A stretch of DNA of 64,000 nucleotides from assembly GCF_030151385.1 (NCBI RefSeq), contig NZ_JASLDS010000030.1, positions 1 to 64,000 of the forward strand, in the 5' to 3' direction. The DNA is from Soonwooa sp. GTDB lineage: Bacteria; Bacteroidota; Bacteroidia; Flavobacteriales; Weeksellaceae. Positions within the stretch are counted from its first letter, which is position 1. The number at the start of each line of letters is the position of its first letter. The notes beneath the pieces are model-generated. The model searched no databases. It worked only from the letters and a program-made list of their open reading frames with translations, and had not been told where the DNA came from. Made by a program: the position numbers and the translations under genes. This document shows positions 44,333 through 52,887 of the stretch, one piece after another.

Positions 44333-45793
44333 TTAATATATAATTGCTAAAGTTCTATCATCGTGATTTCCTTTGCTCCAAAAATCCATCCAGTCTGATA
44401 ATTGCTTATCAACCTCAGCATCGTTGGCAAAATCTACGCGAATTCCGTCTTCATTTTCGCCGTTTAAATCTCTTAAAAAGTTCTTCCAGCTTTCCATATT
44501 TTCGAGCTTACTTTCTACGACAAATTTTGGATCGTAAATACCGTCTGTCATTAGGAAAAGTTTAGAAAAATCTTTAAAACAATTGATTCCAAAACGATTA
44601 ACCATATCTGGTTTACCAAAAATTTCGGGCATGGTGATAAAACGTGTTCCACCTCCAAAATCGCCAACATCGAGGAAGTTGAGCAACTTAACTTCGGTAT
44701 CATTATTTTGTAAAATATTAATTGGACAATCGCCCACACCAAAGGAAAGTACGACATAACCAAACTCAAATTTCTTTAGCAAAGTAAAAATAAGTGTGGT
44801 ATGGATATCTTTAAGCGTCGCACCTTCGGAAGTTGCAAAAGCATCCAAATCGGCATTCAGCTTTTTAACCCTTGTATACAAAGAGTTAATGATAAACCTT
44901 TTACTATCCAATTTAGAATTTTTGCCTTCGGTTTCAATTGCATTTTCTTCTAAATGATTTTCGGTTTCAGAAGATTCTATATTTGAAGTTACATTTGTTT
45001 CAGCATTATTTTCTGCTGAAAAATAATTCTCAACTTCCTTTGACAGCGCAAGCAAAAAAGCTTCGTCCTCTAAACTTTTAACAATATTTTCGGTCGCAAA
45101 TTTCGAACCTGCGCGCGCCAACTTTGCAGAACCTGCGCCATCTGCAACAGCAACAACACTCCAATGATCAGCTAATTGTTTTACTACAAAATCATCATCG
45201 CGAAAACTTCCTTCATGTGCATGAGAACGTCCTCTTTTAGACGCTACAACAATCTTTTTATCTAAAAATTTAGATTTAAAAGTTACATTATCTTCTTTTG
45301 GGAAAACTTCATCTTGCGGACTTGGTTTGTTAAGCCATAAATCTTTGGGATCAGCATTCACGATGAAAGGAATCGTCTTAAAATCGATTTCCATGTTTTC
45401 GTCATTAGTGCTAAAAAATTCAATTTGAATTTCGATTTGGTTGGCAGTTGTCGGAATCCCAGATATACAAACGGTTTCAGGATTAAATTCTAAACCGACT
45501 TGATCCAAATTTTTAACATCCGTGATTTTAATGGCGGGAAATATGCTGGTATCAAAGCAAAAATTGTATTCCTTTTTGACATTCGCATTTGGAATGGACA
45601 ATTGCGCTTCGATAAATTCTTCCTTTTCTTTATACATATTAAAAATTTGGAGTATTTGAAGTTTTAAATCTAAAATCGACTTCGAAATTTCGTTAACTTT
45701 TACGTTCTCACTTAATTTTGAAATCGTAGCATTGACGACTTTAGAACTTTCAATATTATTTTCTTTTAGGATTTCATTTAAAATTTTCTCCAT
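44333..45793 (-). CDS. PP2C-type serine/threonine phosphatase of the TerY-P triad
   Basis: 486 residues. Residues about 70-150 look like an Ig-like domain (VCISGIPTTANQIEIQIEF). PP2C motifs: GRSHAHEGSFRDDDFVV (metal site), VADGAGSAKLARAGS (218-222 DGAGS), FGVGDCPINIL and LMTDGIYDPKF. It would remove phosphates placed by the adjoining kinase. An insertion of about 60 residues rich in Glu/Asn (260-300) interrupts the domain. Four bp gaps on both sides. Confidence 0.92.
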   Translation of the reverse strand: MEKILNEILKENNIESSKVVNATISKLSENVKVNEISKSILDLKLQILQIFNMYKEKEEFIEAQLSIPNANVKKEYNFCFDTSIFPAIKITDVKNLDQVGLEFNPETVCISGIPTTANQIEIQIEFFSTNDENMEIDFKTIPFIVNADPKDLWLNKPSPQDEVFPKEDNVTFKSKFLDKKIVVASKRGRSHAHEGSFRDDDFVVKQLADHWSVVAVADGAGSAKLARAGSKFATENIVKSLEDEAFLLALSKEVENYFSAENNAETNVTSNIESSETENHLEENAIETEGKNSKLDSKRFIINSLYTRVKKLNADLDAFATSEGATLKDIHTTLIFTLLKKFEFGYVVLSFGVGDCPINILQNNDTEVKLLNFLDVGDFGGGTRFITMPEIFGKPDMVNRFGINCFKDFSKLFLMTDGIYDPKFVVESKLENMESWKNFLRDLNGENEDGIRVDFANDAEVDKQLSDWMDFWSKGNHDDRTLAIIY

Positions 45794-45796
45794 ATT

Positions 45797-46840
45797 TTAG
45801 CCTAAAGTTCTGTTAATATCAAAACCGCCTTCGGACATTCCGTAATAACCTGTATTTCCGCACCACGGACAAGTCGCAGGACCATCGCCACTTATGCAAT
45901 GGATGCCGCCACATTGACAAGTTGCCAACGCATAATTGTTGCCACAAGATGGACAACTTGGATTTCCGTAAAGCTCGTCACTAAAGATTTTGTTGGCATT
46001 AACCGCGCCATCAGAATATTCTCGGTACGCATTTTCGTCGATTTTGTAAGCGCCATCTATTTTGTAAACGCGAGTACTAAAACCGGGAATACTTGATTCA
46101 TGCGTGGTTTTCTTAAATTTCAACAAATACAATTTGTCATTAGAAGAACATTTTCCGCTAAGCACCACAAAATTATTATCGGGCAAAGAATGATTTTTGG
46201 ACAAATCAATTTTCTCAATAACGTCTGGATCGGACTTGCTAAGATTAATTCCCTCAACATTAGTATTGTTGATGTTCTCGCTCGTCGCTTTGATAGACGC
46301 TGTAATCCATTTGAAAAACTCTTTGTAAGCGTTGGAATCTGTATTGTTAAACAACAAAACTTGGTCAGATATTTTTCCTAAAAGATTATAGTTGGTATTA
46401 TCACCAATTGAAATCACAATCAAATTGCATTTGCTGCGGTAACTGGCGTTCCAACGGTCGATCGCTTGATCGGTATTATCCGTCGGAATACCATCTGTAA
46501 ATAAAAATACAATTGGCTTCCAATCTCCTTTTCTTTCGTAGGTTGTCTTTACAAGGTCTCTATCGAAAGAATTCATTAATTCTTCCAAACCTTTAGACAA
46601 AGACGTTCCACTTCCAATTGGGATTTTTGGTGGATAAAATGTTATAACATCTTGCAAAGGCGTTATGACTTTGCTTTTTCCCGCAAAACCAATAATCGAA
46701 ATCCAAACCGTTTCCAACGCATACGGATCGGTTTTTAACTCTTTGATAATTGTTGCAATTCCATCCTGAACTTGCTCTATAGGCTCTCCCACCATTGACT
46801 CGGAAACGTCAATAAGGAAATAAATAGGTAGTCTTCTCAT
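45797..46840 (-). CDS. terY: TerY: vWA domain with C-terminal zinc ribbons
   Basis: 347 residues. vWA domain with a MIDAS: FLIDVSESMVGEPI (D11, S13, S15) and LFTDGIPTDN. The C-terminus carries a cluster of Cys pairs (CPSC ... CQCGGIHC ... CPWC, about 297-330), two treble-clef/zinc-ribbon-like units typical of TerY-C. Likely the sensor or scaffold of the triad. Third of three consecutive vWA genes. Confidence 0.9.
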   Translation of the reverse strand: MRRLPIYFLIDVSESMVGEPIEQVQDGIATIIKELKTDPYALETVWISIIGFAGKSKVITPLQDVITFYPPKIPIGSGTSLSKGLEELMNSFDRDLVKTTYERKGDWKPIVFLFTDGIPTDNTDQAIDRWNASYRSKCNLIVISIGDNTNYNLLGKISDQVLLFNNTDSNAYKEFFKWITASIKATSENINNTNVEGINLSKSDPDVIEKIDLSKNHSLPDNNFVVLSGKCSSNDKLYLLKFKKTTHESSIPGFSTRVYKIDGAYKIDENAYREYSDGAVNANKIFSDELYGNPSCPSCGNNYALATCQCGGIHCISGDGPATCPWCGNTGYYGMSEGGFDINRTLG

Positions 46841-46851
46841 AGCTTAGTGTT

Positions 46852-47490
46852 TTATACAATAATGTTGAGTTCTGTCGGCGGTGGCGGAAGCGTCATAGAC
46901 TCGCCCGTTCCTTGTGACTTCCCTCCCATCTCAATGGACGAACTTACCCACTGAAAAAATGTCGTTAAAGTTGTGGCATCCGTTGTATCCAGCTTTACCA
47001 CATTATCCGTAAGATCTTGTAAGAAGTTAACTTCGGCTTTTGGTCCCGCAGCACAACCTACAATAACGCCAAAATCCAAAGATTTGATTTTAGGAATTAC
47101 CTCTCTGTATTTTTGTAAATCGGATGGTTTGCCATCGGTGAAAACAAACAACAAAGGCTTCCAATCTCCCTTTCTTTCGGTAGATCCTTTGATAACTTCT
47201 TTATTCACAAGATTATAAACCATTTCTAAAGCTTCGCCTGTGTGCGTCGGTCCGCTATCGGGACATTTGATTTCCACAGGATGAAAACTCGCCAAATCCG
47301 TCAACGGAATAAGATTCTTGACTTCTCTATCAAAAGTAATGACACTAATGTGCAAAGAGTCCATCGCTTGTGGATCCGATCGTAACATGCTAATCAATCC
47401 ATTGAAACCGTTATTAAGCGCAACAATGGGTTCACCTCGCATTGATCCCGAAGTGTCCAGCAGGAAATATGCTAATAATCTTCTGTTCAT
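46852..47490 (-). CDS. TerY-like vWA protein (no zinc ribbon)
   Basis: 212 residues. MIDAS in FLLDTSGSMRGEPIVAL, Asp in VFTDGKPSDL. No extra domain; ends in a Pro-rich tail LPPPPTELNIIV. About half identical by eye to the upstream vWA, so a tandem duplicate; separated by 3 bp. Confidence 0.9.
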   Translation of the reverse strand: MNRRLLAYFLLDTSGSMRGEPIVALNNGFNGLISMLRSDPQAMDSLHISVITFDREVKNLIPLTDLASFHPVEIKCPDSGPTHTGEALEMVYNLVNKEVIKGSTERKGDWKPLLFVFTDGKPSDLQKYREVIPKIKSLDFGVIVGCAAGPKAEVNFLQDLTDNVVKLDTTDATTLTTFFQWVSSSIEMGGKSQGTGESMTLPPPPTELNIIV

Positions 47491-47493
47491 AAT

Positions 47494-48132
47494 TTATGAT
47501 ACTATTACCAATTCCGATGGTGGTGGTGGAAGTTGATCCAAGCCTGATAACTCAATTCCCGTTTCTTCAACTTTGGTTGATGTTGTCGAAATGGACGCTG
47601 TTACCCATTGGAAAAATTTAGAAATACTTTCGGAATCTGCATTGTCCAATCTAACCACCGAGTTGGTAATCTGTTTTAGGATTTTGTCATCAGCGCCTGA
47701 TCCTGCTGCACATCCAACGATAAGACCTTTATTCACTTGCTTTAATTTGTTAAATCCAAGCTGCCAGTCGTCGGTCGGAATTCCGTCTGTCATGATAAAC
47801 GTCAAAGGTTTCCAATCGCCTTTTTGTTCGGTCGTTGTTTTTGTGATTTCAGTTTCCATTCTGTCGGCTAACAAAGACAACGCAGCGCCCATCGACGTTG
47901 TACTTTGCGCTTTGATATCCACCATTTGGAACGATGCCAAATCTGTTAATGGAACAATTTGTTTTGCTTCGTTATCAAATGTAATGATACTAACATACGC
48001 CGTCTCGATCGCTTGTGGATTTTGACGAAGAGAATGCAACATCATTTGTACACCATTTTTCACAGCTTCGATAGGCTCGCCAGTCATAGAACCAGATGTA
48101 TCTAACAAAAGATATACAGGTAATCTTCTCAT
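47494..48132 (-). CDS. TerY-like vWA protein (no zinc ribbon)
   Basis: 212 residues, same length as the next gene. LLLDTSGSMTGEPIEAV forms the MIDAS, IMTDGIPTDD the second Asp. Tail LPPPPSELVIVS matches its duplicate. It lies 12 bp after a TerD gene. vWA domains usually bind a partner through Mg/Mn; the partners are probably the TerD proteins or the triad. Confidence 0.9.
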   Translation of the reverse strand: MRRLPVYLLLDTSGSMTGEPIEAVKNGVQMMLHSLRQNPQAIETAYVSIITFDNEAKQIVPLTDLASFQMVDIKAQSTTSMGAALSLLADRMETEITKTTTEQKGDWKPLTFIMTDGIPTDDWQLGFNKLKQVNKGLIVGCAAGSGADDKILKQITNSVVRLDNADSESISKFFQWVTASISTTSTKVEETGIELSGLDQLPPPPSELVIVS

Positions 48133-48144
48133 AGTATCTAAGCT

Positions 48145-48825
48145 TTATTTGTAATTTTCTAAAATCCTTTGGATGGTTTGTACGAAGATTTTGTCATCAG
48201 CAGGTTCTCCAATAGCATCGAATTTCCATTCGCCGTTTCTTCTGTATAATTTACCCAAGATAAGCGCACCTTTGCCTCTATAACTAGCATCAGTAACAAT
48301 ATCGTAGTTGGAATGTACACTGTTTACCTTTGTCGGCGTTCCTTCATACATTCTAATTTTAGCAAATGGAATTTGTGCAAAATCAAAATTTTGACCTTCA
48401 TTAAGATAAATATTTAGAAAGAAAAAGATTTTATCAACATCTGGACTTACTTTGTTAAGATCCACCGAAATAATTTCGTTGTCAAGACCATCGTCGCCAC
48501 CAACATCACCTTGTCTGTCATCACCACTGTGACGAAGTCCACCGTCTTTAGAAGTCAACTTCCCTAACGGAATATTATTTTGAGACAACCAAGCATTGTA
48601 ATCTGGAGAATACAACCAATCGATTAAATCGCCATTTGCATTAAGCATGATGCAGCTAAGATCCAAATCCACATCTTCCACAACTTTTTTGGAACCGAAG
48701 CCTAAAAAGCCTGATTTTACTGTTTCAATTGCACCCCAGTTAACACCAACACAAAAGTTAGTTAATGCTTCGCCTGTACTTTTTCTTAAGTCAATCTTTT
48801 GACCTTTTTGTAAACTAATCGCCAT
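48145..48825 (-). CDS. TerD-family Ca-binding stress protein (large-insert variant)
   Basis: 226 residues. N-terminus ISLQKGQKIDLRKS, then VDLDLSCIMLN, a longer insert, and HSGDDRQGDVGGDDGLDNEIISVDL, the double Ca-site pattern of TerD. C-terminal strands YRRNGEWKFDAIGEP. Cytoplasmic. Reads as a variant with an extra loop (SPDYNAWLSQNNIPLG) compared with the other TerD here. Starts 29 bp after the next TerD stops. Confidence 0.93.
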   Translation of the reverse strand: MAISLQKGQKIDLRKSTGEALTNFCVGVNWGAIETVKSGFLGFGSKKVVEDVDLDLSCIMLNANGDLIDWLYSPDYNAWLSQNNIPLGKLTSKDGGLRHSGDDRQGDVGGDDGLDNEIISVDLNKVSPDVDKIFFFLNIYLNEGQNFDFAQIPFAKIRMYEGTPTKVNSVHSNYDIVTDASYRGKGALILGKLYRRNGEWKFDAIGEPADDKIFVQTIQRILENYK

Positions 48826-48854
48826 CGTAAATTGTATTTTTCAGTTAAGTAATT

Positions 48855-49463
48855 TTATAAGTAGTTTTGTTTTACTGTTTCCACAGTTTCTTGTAATTTT
48901 CTGTCGCGTGTAGGTTCGCCAATCGCATTGAATTTCCACTCGCCGTTTCTCTTGTAAAAGATTCCCATAACCATAGAAACGTGTCCAGCGAAATTATCGC
49001 CTTTAGCAATATTGTAAGTTGCAAAAACTTCTGAAACTCTTGTTGGTGTTCCTTCGTAGATTCTGATAGAAGCAAATGGTATCGTTCCAAAATCCTGACC
49101 TTTGTAGCTATTCAGTACAAAAGCAACATGACTAACATTCGGGTTTAGTTTTGACAAATCCAAGGTAATTACTTCATTGTCCAAACCATCATCACCAGAC
49201 ATATCACCAGTCAAATCGTCGCCACTATGTCTAACAGCACCATCTTTAGATTTCAATTGTCCGAAGTATACTACGTCCAACTCATTTTTGCCATCGTCGT
49301 ACAAAATACAACTTGCATCTAAGTCAACCGCTTCTTTTTTGGTACCAAAAAATCCTTTCTTCTCGATTGCGCCCCAGTTAACGCCAACACAAACATTATG
49401 TAAAGTGCTTCCGTTGTCTTTCTGAAGATTTATTCTTTGTCCTTTTTGTAAGTTAATTGCCAT
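48855..49463 (-). CDS. TerD-family Ca-binding stress protein
   Basis: 202 residues. AINLQKGQRINLQKDNGS, then VDLDASCILYDD and HSGDDLTGDMSGDDGLDNEVITLDL as Ca sites; C-terminal FYKRNGEWKFNAIGEPTRD. Same group as the 48145 gene. One base separates its start from the stop of the coiled-coil gene. Confidence 0.94.
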   Translation of the reverse strand: MAINLQKGQRINLQKDNGSTLHNVCVGVNWGAIEKKGFFGTKKEAVDLDASCILYDDGKNELDVVYFGQLKSKDGAVRHSGDDLTGDMSGDDGLDNEVITLDLSKLNPNVSHVAFVLNSYKGQDFGTIPFASIRIYEGTPTRVSEVFATYNIAKGDNFAGHVSMVMGIFYKRNGEWKFNAIGEPTRDRKLQETVETVKQNYL

Positions 49464-49464
49464 A

Positions 49465-50433
49465 TTATTCTATTTTGTTATTTAGGTTTAAATTTAACAT
49501 CGAGTTGAGAATACTCATCTCCTCATCTACATTGATTACTTGATTAATCATTTCTTGCTTTTCCAGCGTTTCGCGGTACTTTTTCAGCAGATCAATAATA
49601 TCGTCCGGAAGCTCCGTTTTTATGGATTCTACTTTTCCTTCCAGTTCTTTGTTTCTATTCAAAAGATCGTCGATAATGTTTTTATTATTCGACACATTGG
49701 GAGAAGTATCCAACAGCTTTTCGATATCAGAAGCTAAAAAATAAAACTCGTTGGTTTGAAGATTCCAAATAAAGTCTTCTTCGGTGCCAACGATTTTGTA
49801 CAATTCGAACATTTGATTGTCGACATTATATCCACAAACAAAGCGAACTTTGAAGTTGGTAGCATTTAGTTTACCAACCAGTTTGCGCTCCATAACGACA
49901 TTTTCGTACTCGTAATATTTGGTATCGGGAAGACTTAACAAAAATTCAATCTTTGAAGTTTTCCGATAATATTCCATCGCGTAATCGTTGGACAAACCGC
50001 GGATAGAATTGATTTTCAGCTCGACTCTTTTATCCGTCAAATTATAATAAAATGCCCTTAAATAATCTGACATAAGGGCATTTTGGTATTTTTTGTCTAA
50101 TGCAAAATTCTTTACATTGGCGTTAGCAGCAGCATAACTTTCTATGTAATCTTCGTTTGCATCAATTTCTTTATAAATCGCAAGAATATTAGCCTCTTTT
50201 TGTTTTTTGATTTTTTCCAGCAAAACAATCAAACTATCGGTGTATTGTAGATGAAATAATTCGAGTTTATTGATATCCAAACCGTTGGGCGAATTGGTGT
50301 CAAAATAAGACTGAATCAGTTCAGTTTTAATAATGATATTGATAAGATCTGCTTTATCAAAAAATTTACTGAGAAGCTTTAGTTTTTGTAATCTTTTTTT
50401 ACTGTTTTTTAATATCTCGTTATCTTGCTCCAA
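49465..50433 (-). CDS. Uncharacterised coiled-coil protein of the Ter locus
   Basis: 322 residues with long heptad-like stretches at the N-terminus (ILKNSKKRLQKLKLL, KIKKQKEANILAIYKEIDANED) and the C-terminus (NKELEGKVESIKTELPDDIIDLLKKYRETLEKQEM), with a beta-rich middle (YEYENVVMERKLVGKLNATNFKVRF). No signal peptide or membrane helix. I do not recognise the family. It sits between telA (7 bp) and a TerD gene (1 bp), so it is almost certainly a part of the Ter machinery, perhaps a structural partner of TelA. Function unknown. Confidence 0.75.
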   Translation of the reverse strand: MEQDNEILKNSKKRLQKLKLLSKFFDKADLINIIIKTELIQSYFDTNSPNGLDINKLELFHLQYTDSLIVLLEKIKKQKEANILAIYKEIDANEDYIESYAAANANVKNFALDKKYQNALMSDYLRAFYYNLTDKRVELKINSIRGLSNDYAMEYYRKTSKIEFLLSLPDTKYYEYENVVMERKLVGKLNATNFKVRFVCGYNVDNQMFELYKIVGTEEDFIWNLQTNEFYFLASDIEKLLDTSPNVSNNKNIIDDLLNRNKELEGKVESIKTELPDDIIDLLKKYRETLEKQEMINQVINVDEEMSILNSMLNLNLNNKIE

Positions 50434-50440
50434 TTGTTAA

Positions 50441-51517
50441 TTAAGAATTTTGAATTTGCTTTTTCAAAGTATCTTCAAGGTTTTTCAGCTCAACATCCAA
50501 TTGTTGTCTGCTTTGTGCTCCTTGTTGTTGGATTTGTTTAACCTCGTTCAATGTATTGATAAGCGTACTTGTTGTGTCTCTCAAAGTGTCGATTGATACA
50601 ATTGTTTGCTCGTTAGCTTTGGCAACATCGATGGTATTCTGTTGCAGTCTTTGTGCATTCTTTCTCAAGATTTCTTCTGTTGTGGAAGACACTTTTTTCT
50701 GAACATCAATATTTTGTTGTTGTCTGTACATCGCCACTGCCAAGGTCAACTGGTTCTTCCAAACTGGAAGTGTTGTCGTAAGAATCGTTTGCGCCTTTTC
50801 TGCAATAGAAACATTGTTATTTTGGATTAAACGAATTTGTGGTAACGATTGCAAAATGATAAATCTTACCACTTTAAGATCCGCCAATCTTCTGTCTAAC
50901 CTGTTAACGAAATCTCTTTTATCCGAAATTTGATAATCCTGATAATTTGCTGGATTGGTTTCCATCTGCGCCAACTCTTCGCTCGCTTTTTGTTGTCTAA
51001 TCGTTCCCGCAATAATGTAATCTTCAATCTTCTTTACTGATTCGATATTGCTTGTAAAAATCGTCTGAAGAACGGCATTATCTTTAGTAGAAGTGATAAT
51101 CCCAGCATTTACTTTGTTGGAAATATCAGAAATATTGTTGACAATTTTGTCATACTTCACAAACATCGTTTCTACCGAAGTCACCATATTTTTAAGGAAA
51201 GGAATCTTCTTTAAAAAATTCTTTACCGAATTGCCTTCCAACTCATCAACATCAACGTAGTTAAGCTCTACCAAAAGTTTGTTGATTAAATCACCAACTT
51301 CGCCTGAGTTAGATTTTCTTACATTATTTAAAAAAGAATCACTTTGATTAGCCAAAGAGTTCTGCAACTCCGAACCGAAATTAATAATCGAATTTGGGTT
51401 TTGCTCGTCGATAGAATTTGCCATTCCATCGTACTTTTGCACATCTAACGTGTTAATCTGCGCAAGATCTACATTACCATTTTTATCAATGGCTGCATTT
51501 ACAATTTCTCCTTCCAT
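50441..51517 (-). CDS. telA: Toxic anion resistance protein TelA/KlaA
   Basis: 358 residues, almost all helical. Recognised by the DQNPNSIINFGSELQN start, the KKIPFLKNMVTSVETMFVKYDK segment, ELAQMETNPANYQDYQISDK and LPVWKNQLTLAVAMYRQQQN in the C-terminal half, all typical of TelA. Cytoplasmic, coiled coil; exact action unknown, linked to tellurite and phage/colicin tolerance. Starts 3 bp after the preceding TerD stop. Confidence 0.93.
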   Translation of the reverse strand: MEGEIVNAAIDKNGNVDLAQINTLDVQKYDGMANSIDEQNPNSIINFGSELQNSLANQSDSFLNNVRKSNSGEVGDLINKLLVELNYVDVDELEGNSVKNFLKKIPFLKNMVTSVETMFVKYDKIVNNISDISNKVNAGIITSTKDNAVLQTIFTSNIESVKKIEDYIIAGTIRQQKASEELAQMETNPANYQDYQISDKRDFVNRLDRRLADLKVVRFIILQSLPQIRLIQNNNVSIAEKAQTILTTTLPVWKNQLTLAVAMYRQQQNIDVQKKVSSTTEEILRKNAQRLQQNTIDVAKANEQTIVSIDTLRDTTSTLINTLNEVKQIQQQGAQSRQQLDVELKNLEDTLKKQIQNS

Positions 51518-51520
51518 GAC

Positions 51521-52075
51521 TTATTGATATAAACTTACGTATTTTGCAAGGCCTTCTCTTTGACCATTTCCTACCGCTTCGAATTTCCACTCGCCGTTAC
51601 GCTCGTAGATTCTTCCGAATTCTACTGCCGTTTCGATTGAGAAATCCTCGTCCAATTCGTATTTCAAGATTTCTTCGTTAGTATCTGTGTTGAAAATTCT
51701 GATAAACGAATTACGAACTTGTCCAAAATTCTGTTTTCTGTCGTCTGCCTCGTGAATTGTTACTACAACGATAATTTCTTTAACACGAGAATCAATTCCT
51801 GTTAAATCAATTTTGATTTGCTCATCATCGCCATCGCCGTCACCTGTTAGGTTATCACCAGTATGTGTCACCGCTTTGTCTGGAGATTGTAGGTTGTTAT
51901 AAAACACGAAGAAATCGTCCGCGATTAATTTTTTATTTTCATTTAAAACAAAAACTGAAGCATCCAAATCGAAAGCACCGCCCGTTGACGAAGCGTTAGC
52001 ATCCCAACCTAAACCGATTGTGAATTTTGGTGCGTTAATATTTTGTCGTTGTCCTTTTTGTAAGTTAATTGCCAT
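51521..52075 (-). CDS. TerD-family Ca-binding stress protein (TerE/TerZ-like)
   Basis: 184 residues. AINLQKGQRQNINAPKFTIGLGWD, FDLDASVFVLNENKK, then HTGDNLTGDGDGDDEQIKIDL as Ca sites and VTIHEADDRKQNFGQVRNSFIRIFN, the canonical short TerD form. Its first 67 bases overlap the 3' end of the PRTase gene in another frame; the start is fixed by the shared MAINLQKGQ N-terminus. Confidence 0.95.
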   Translation of the reverse strand: MAINLQKGQRQNINAPKFTIGLGWDANASSTGGAFDLDASVFVLNENKKLIADDFFVFYNNLQSPDKAVTHTGDNLTGDGDGDDEQIKIDLTGIDSRVKEIIVVVTIHEADDRKQNFGQVRNSFIRIFNTDTNEEILKYELDEDFSIETAVEFGRIYERNGEWKFEAVGNGQREGLAKYVSLYQ

Positions 52076-52887
52076 TGTAAATTATTTTTTAATTTATTAA
52101 TATTTCGTTTGTATTCTTCGACTTGATGGTAGTTGTTACTAATTGCCAAAAGCAACATTTGCGACAGCATTTTCTTGGAAAGATTTTGATACACAAAATC
52201 AAAATCGCCGTCTTCCATCAACAGAATATACTTTGTAATTCTTGTATTAAAACTAAAATGGTCCGAGTTCATCACCTCTACCAAATCTTTAGCCGTTTTA
52301 ATTTTAAAATAGTTATAATGATTTTCGATTCTTGGATGGATGTCAGGATTCATTAATTCAGCAAAATACACGAAGATAAATTCACCATTAACATCGTATT
52401 CTTTCAATATTTTGTCAACCGTTTTTTCGTGGCTTCCTGTAATTTTGATGTCATCAATAAAAATGCAAAACTTGCCATCCACAAAGCTTTTGTCAATATA
52501 ATAAGTATCGCCCGCAATCAAAGTCATTCTTTCCTCAAAACTCATGTTACCATAATCTTGGACATAAGTTTGTTTTCTGTGGATTTTCCCCTCTACACAA
52601 GCCGATTTACCATGCTCGAAAAGGAAGTAGTTAAGATGCTCTTTGAAGAAAGCGCACAAGAAATTGGACGCCGTTGGAATCGAATGGTATGGACTCGGAA
52701 AAAGGATAATCTCCTCCTGCTCCAGTATTTCGTCACCAAATTCTTTTATAAATCCATTGAATAAATCTTCGGCAAAAATATGGGCGAATTGTGTATCTCC
52801 AAATTTGAACCAACTGTATCCCGCTTCATCAAAGGGGCAATTGGCTTCATCATGGATTTTATGTAAACTATATCTTTTATTCATCAT
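52009..52887 (-). CDS. Ter-locus phosphoribosyltransferase
   Basis: 292 residues. PRPP-binding loop FCIFIDDIKITGSHE (about 141-154) is well conserved. N-terminal half (FGDTQFAHIFAEDLFNGFIKEFGDE) and the Gly-rich beginning are as in PRTases from Ter clusters. In other Ter systems PRTase, HAD and ATP-grasp enzymes are predicted to make a nucleoside-like metabolite. Here only PRTase and HAD are present. It overlaps HAD by 1 bp (TAATG) and runs 67 bp into the TerD gene. Confidence 0.85.
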   Translation of the reverse strand: MMNKRYSLHKIHDEANCPFDEAGYSWFKFGDTQFAHIFAEDLFNGFIKEFGDEILEQEEIILFPSPYHSIPTASNFLCAFFKEHLNYFLFEHGKSACVEGKIHRKQTYVQDYGNMSFEERMTLIAGDTYYIDKSFVDGKFCIFIDDIKITGSHEKTVDKILKEYDVNGEFIFVYFAELMNPDIHPRIENHYNYFKIKTAKDLVEVMNSDHFSFNTRITKYILLMEDGDFDFVYQNLSKKMLSQMLLLAISNNYHQVEEYKRNINKLKNNLQWQLTYKKDNDKILTHQNSQSV

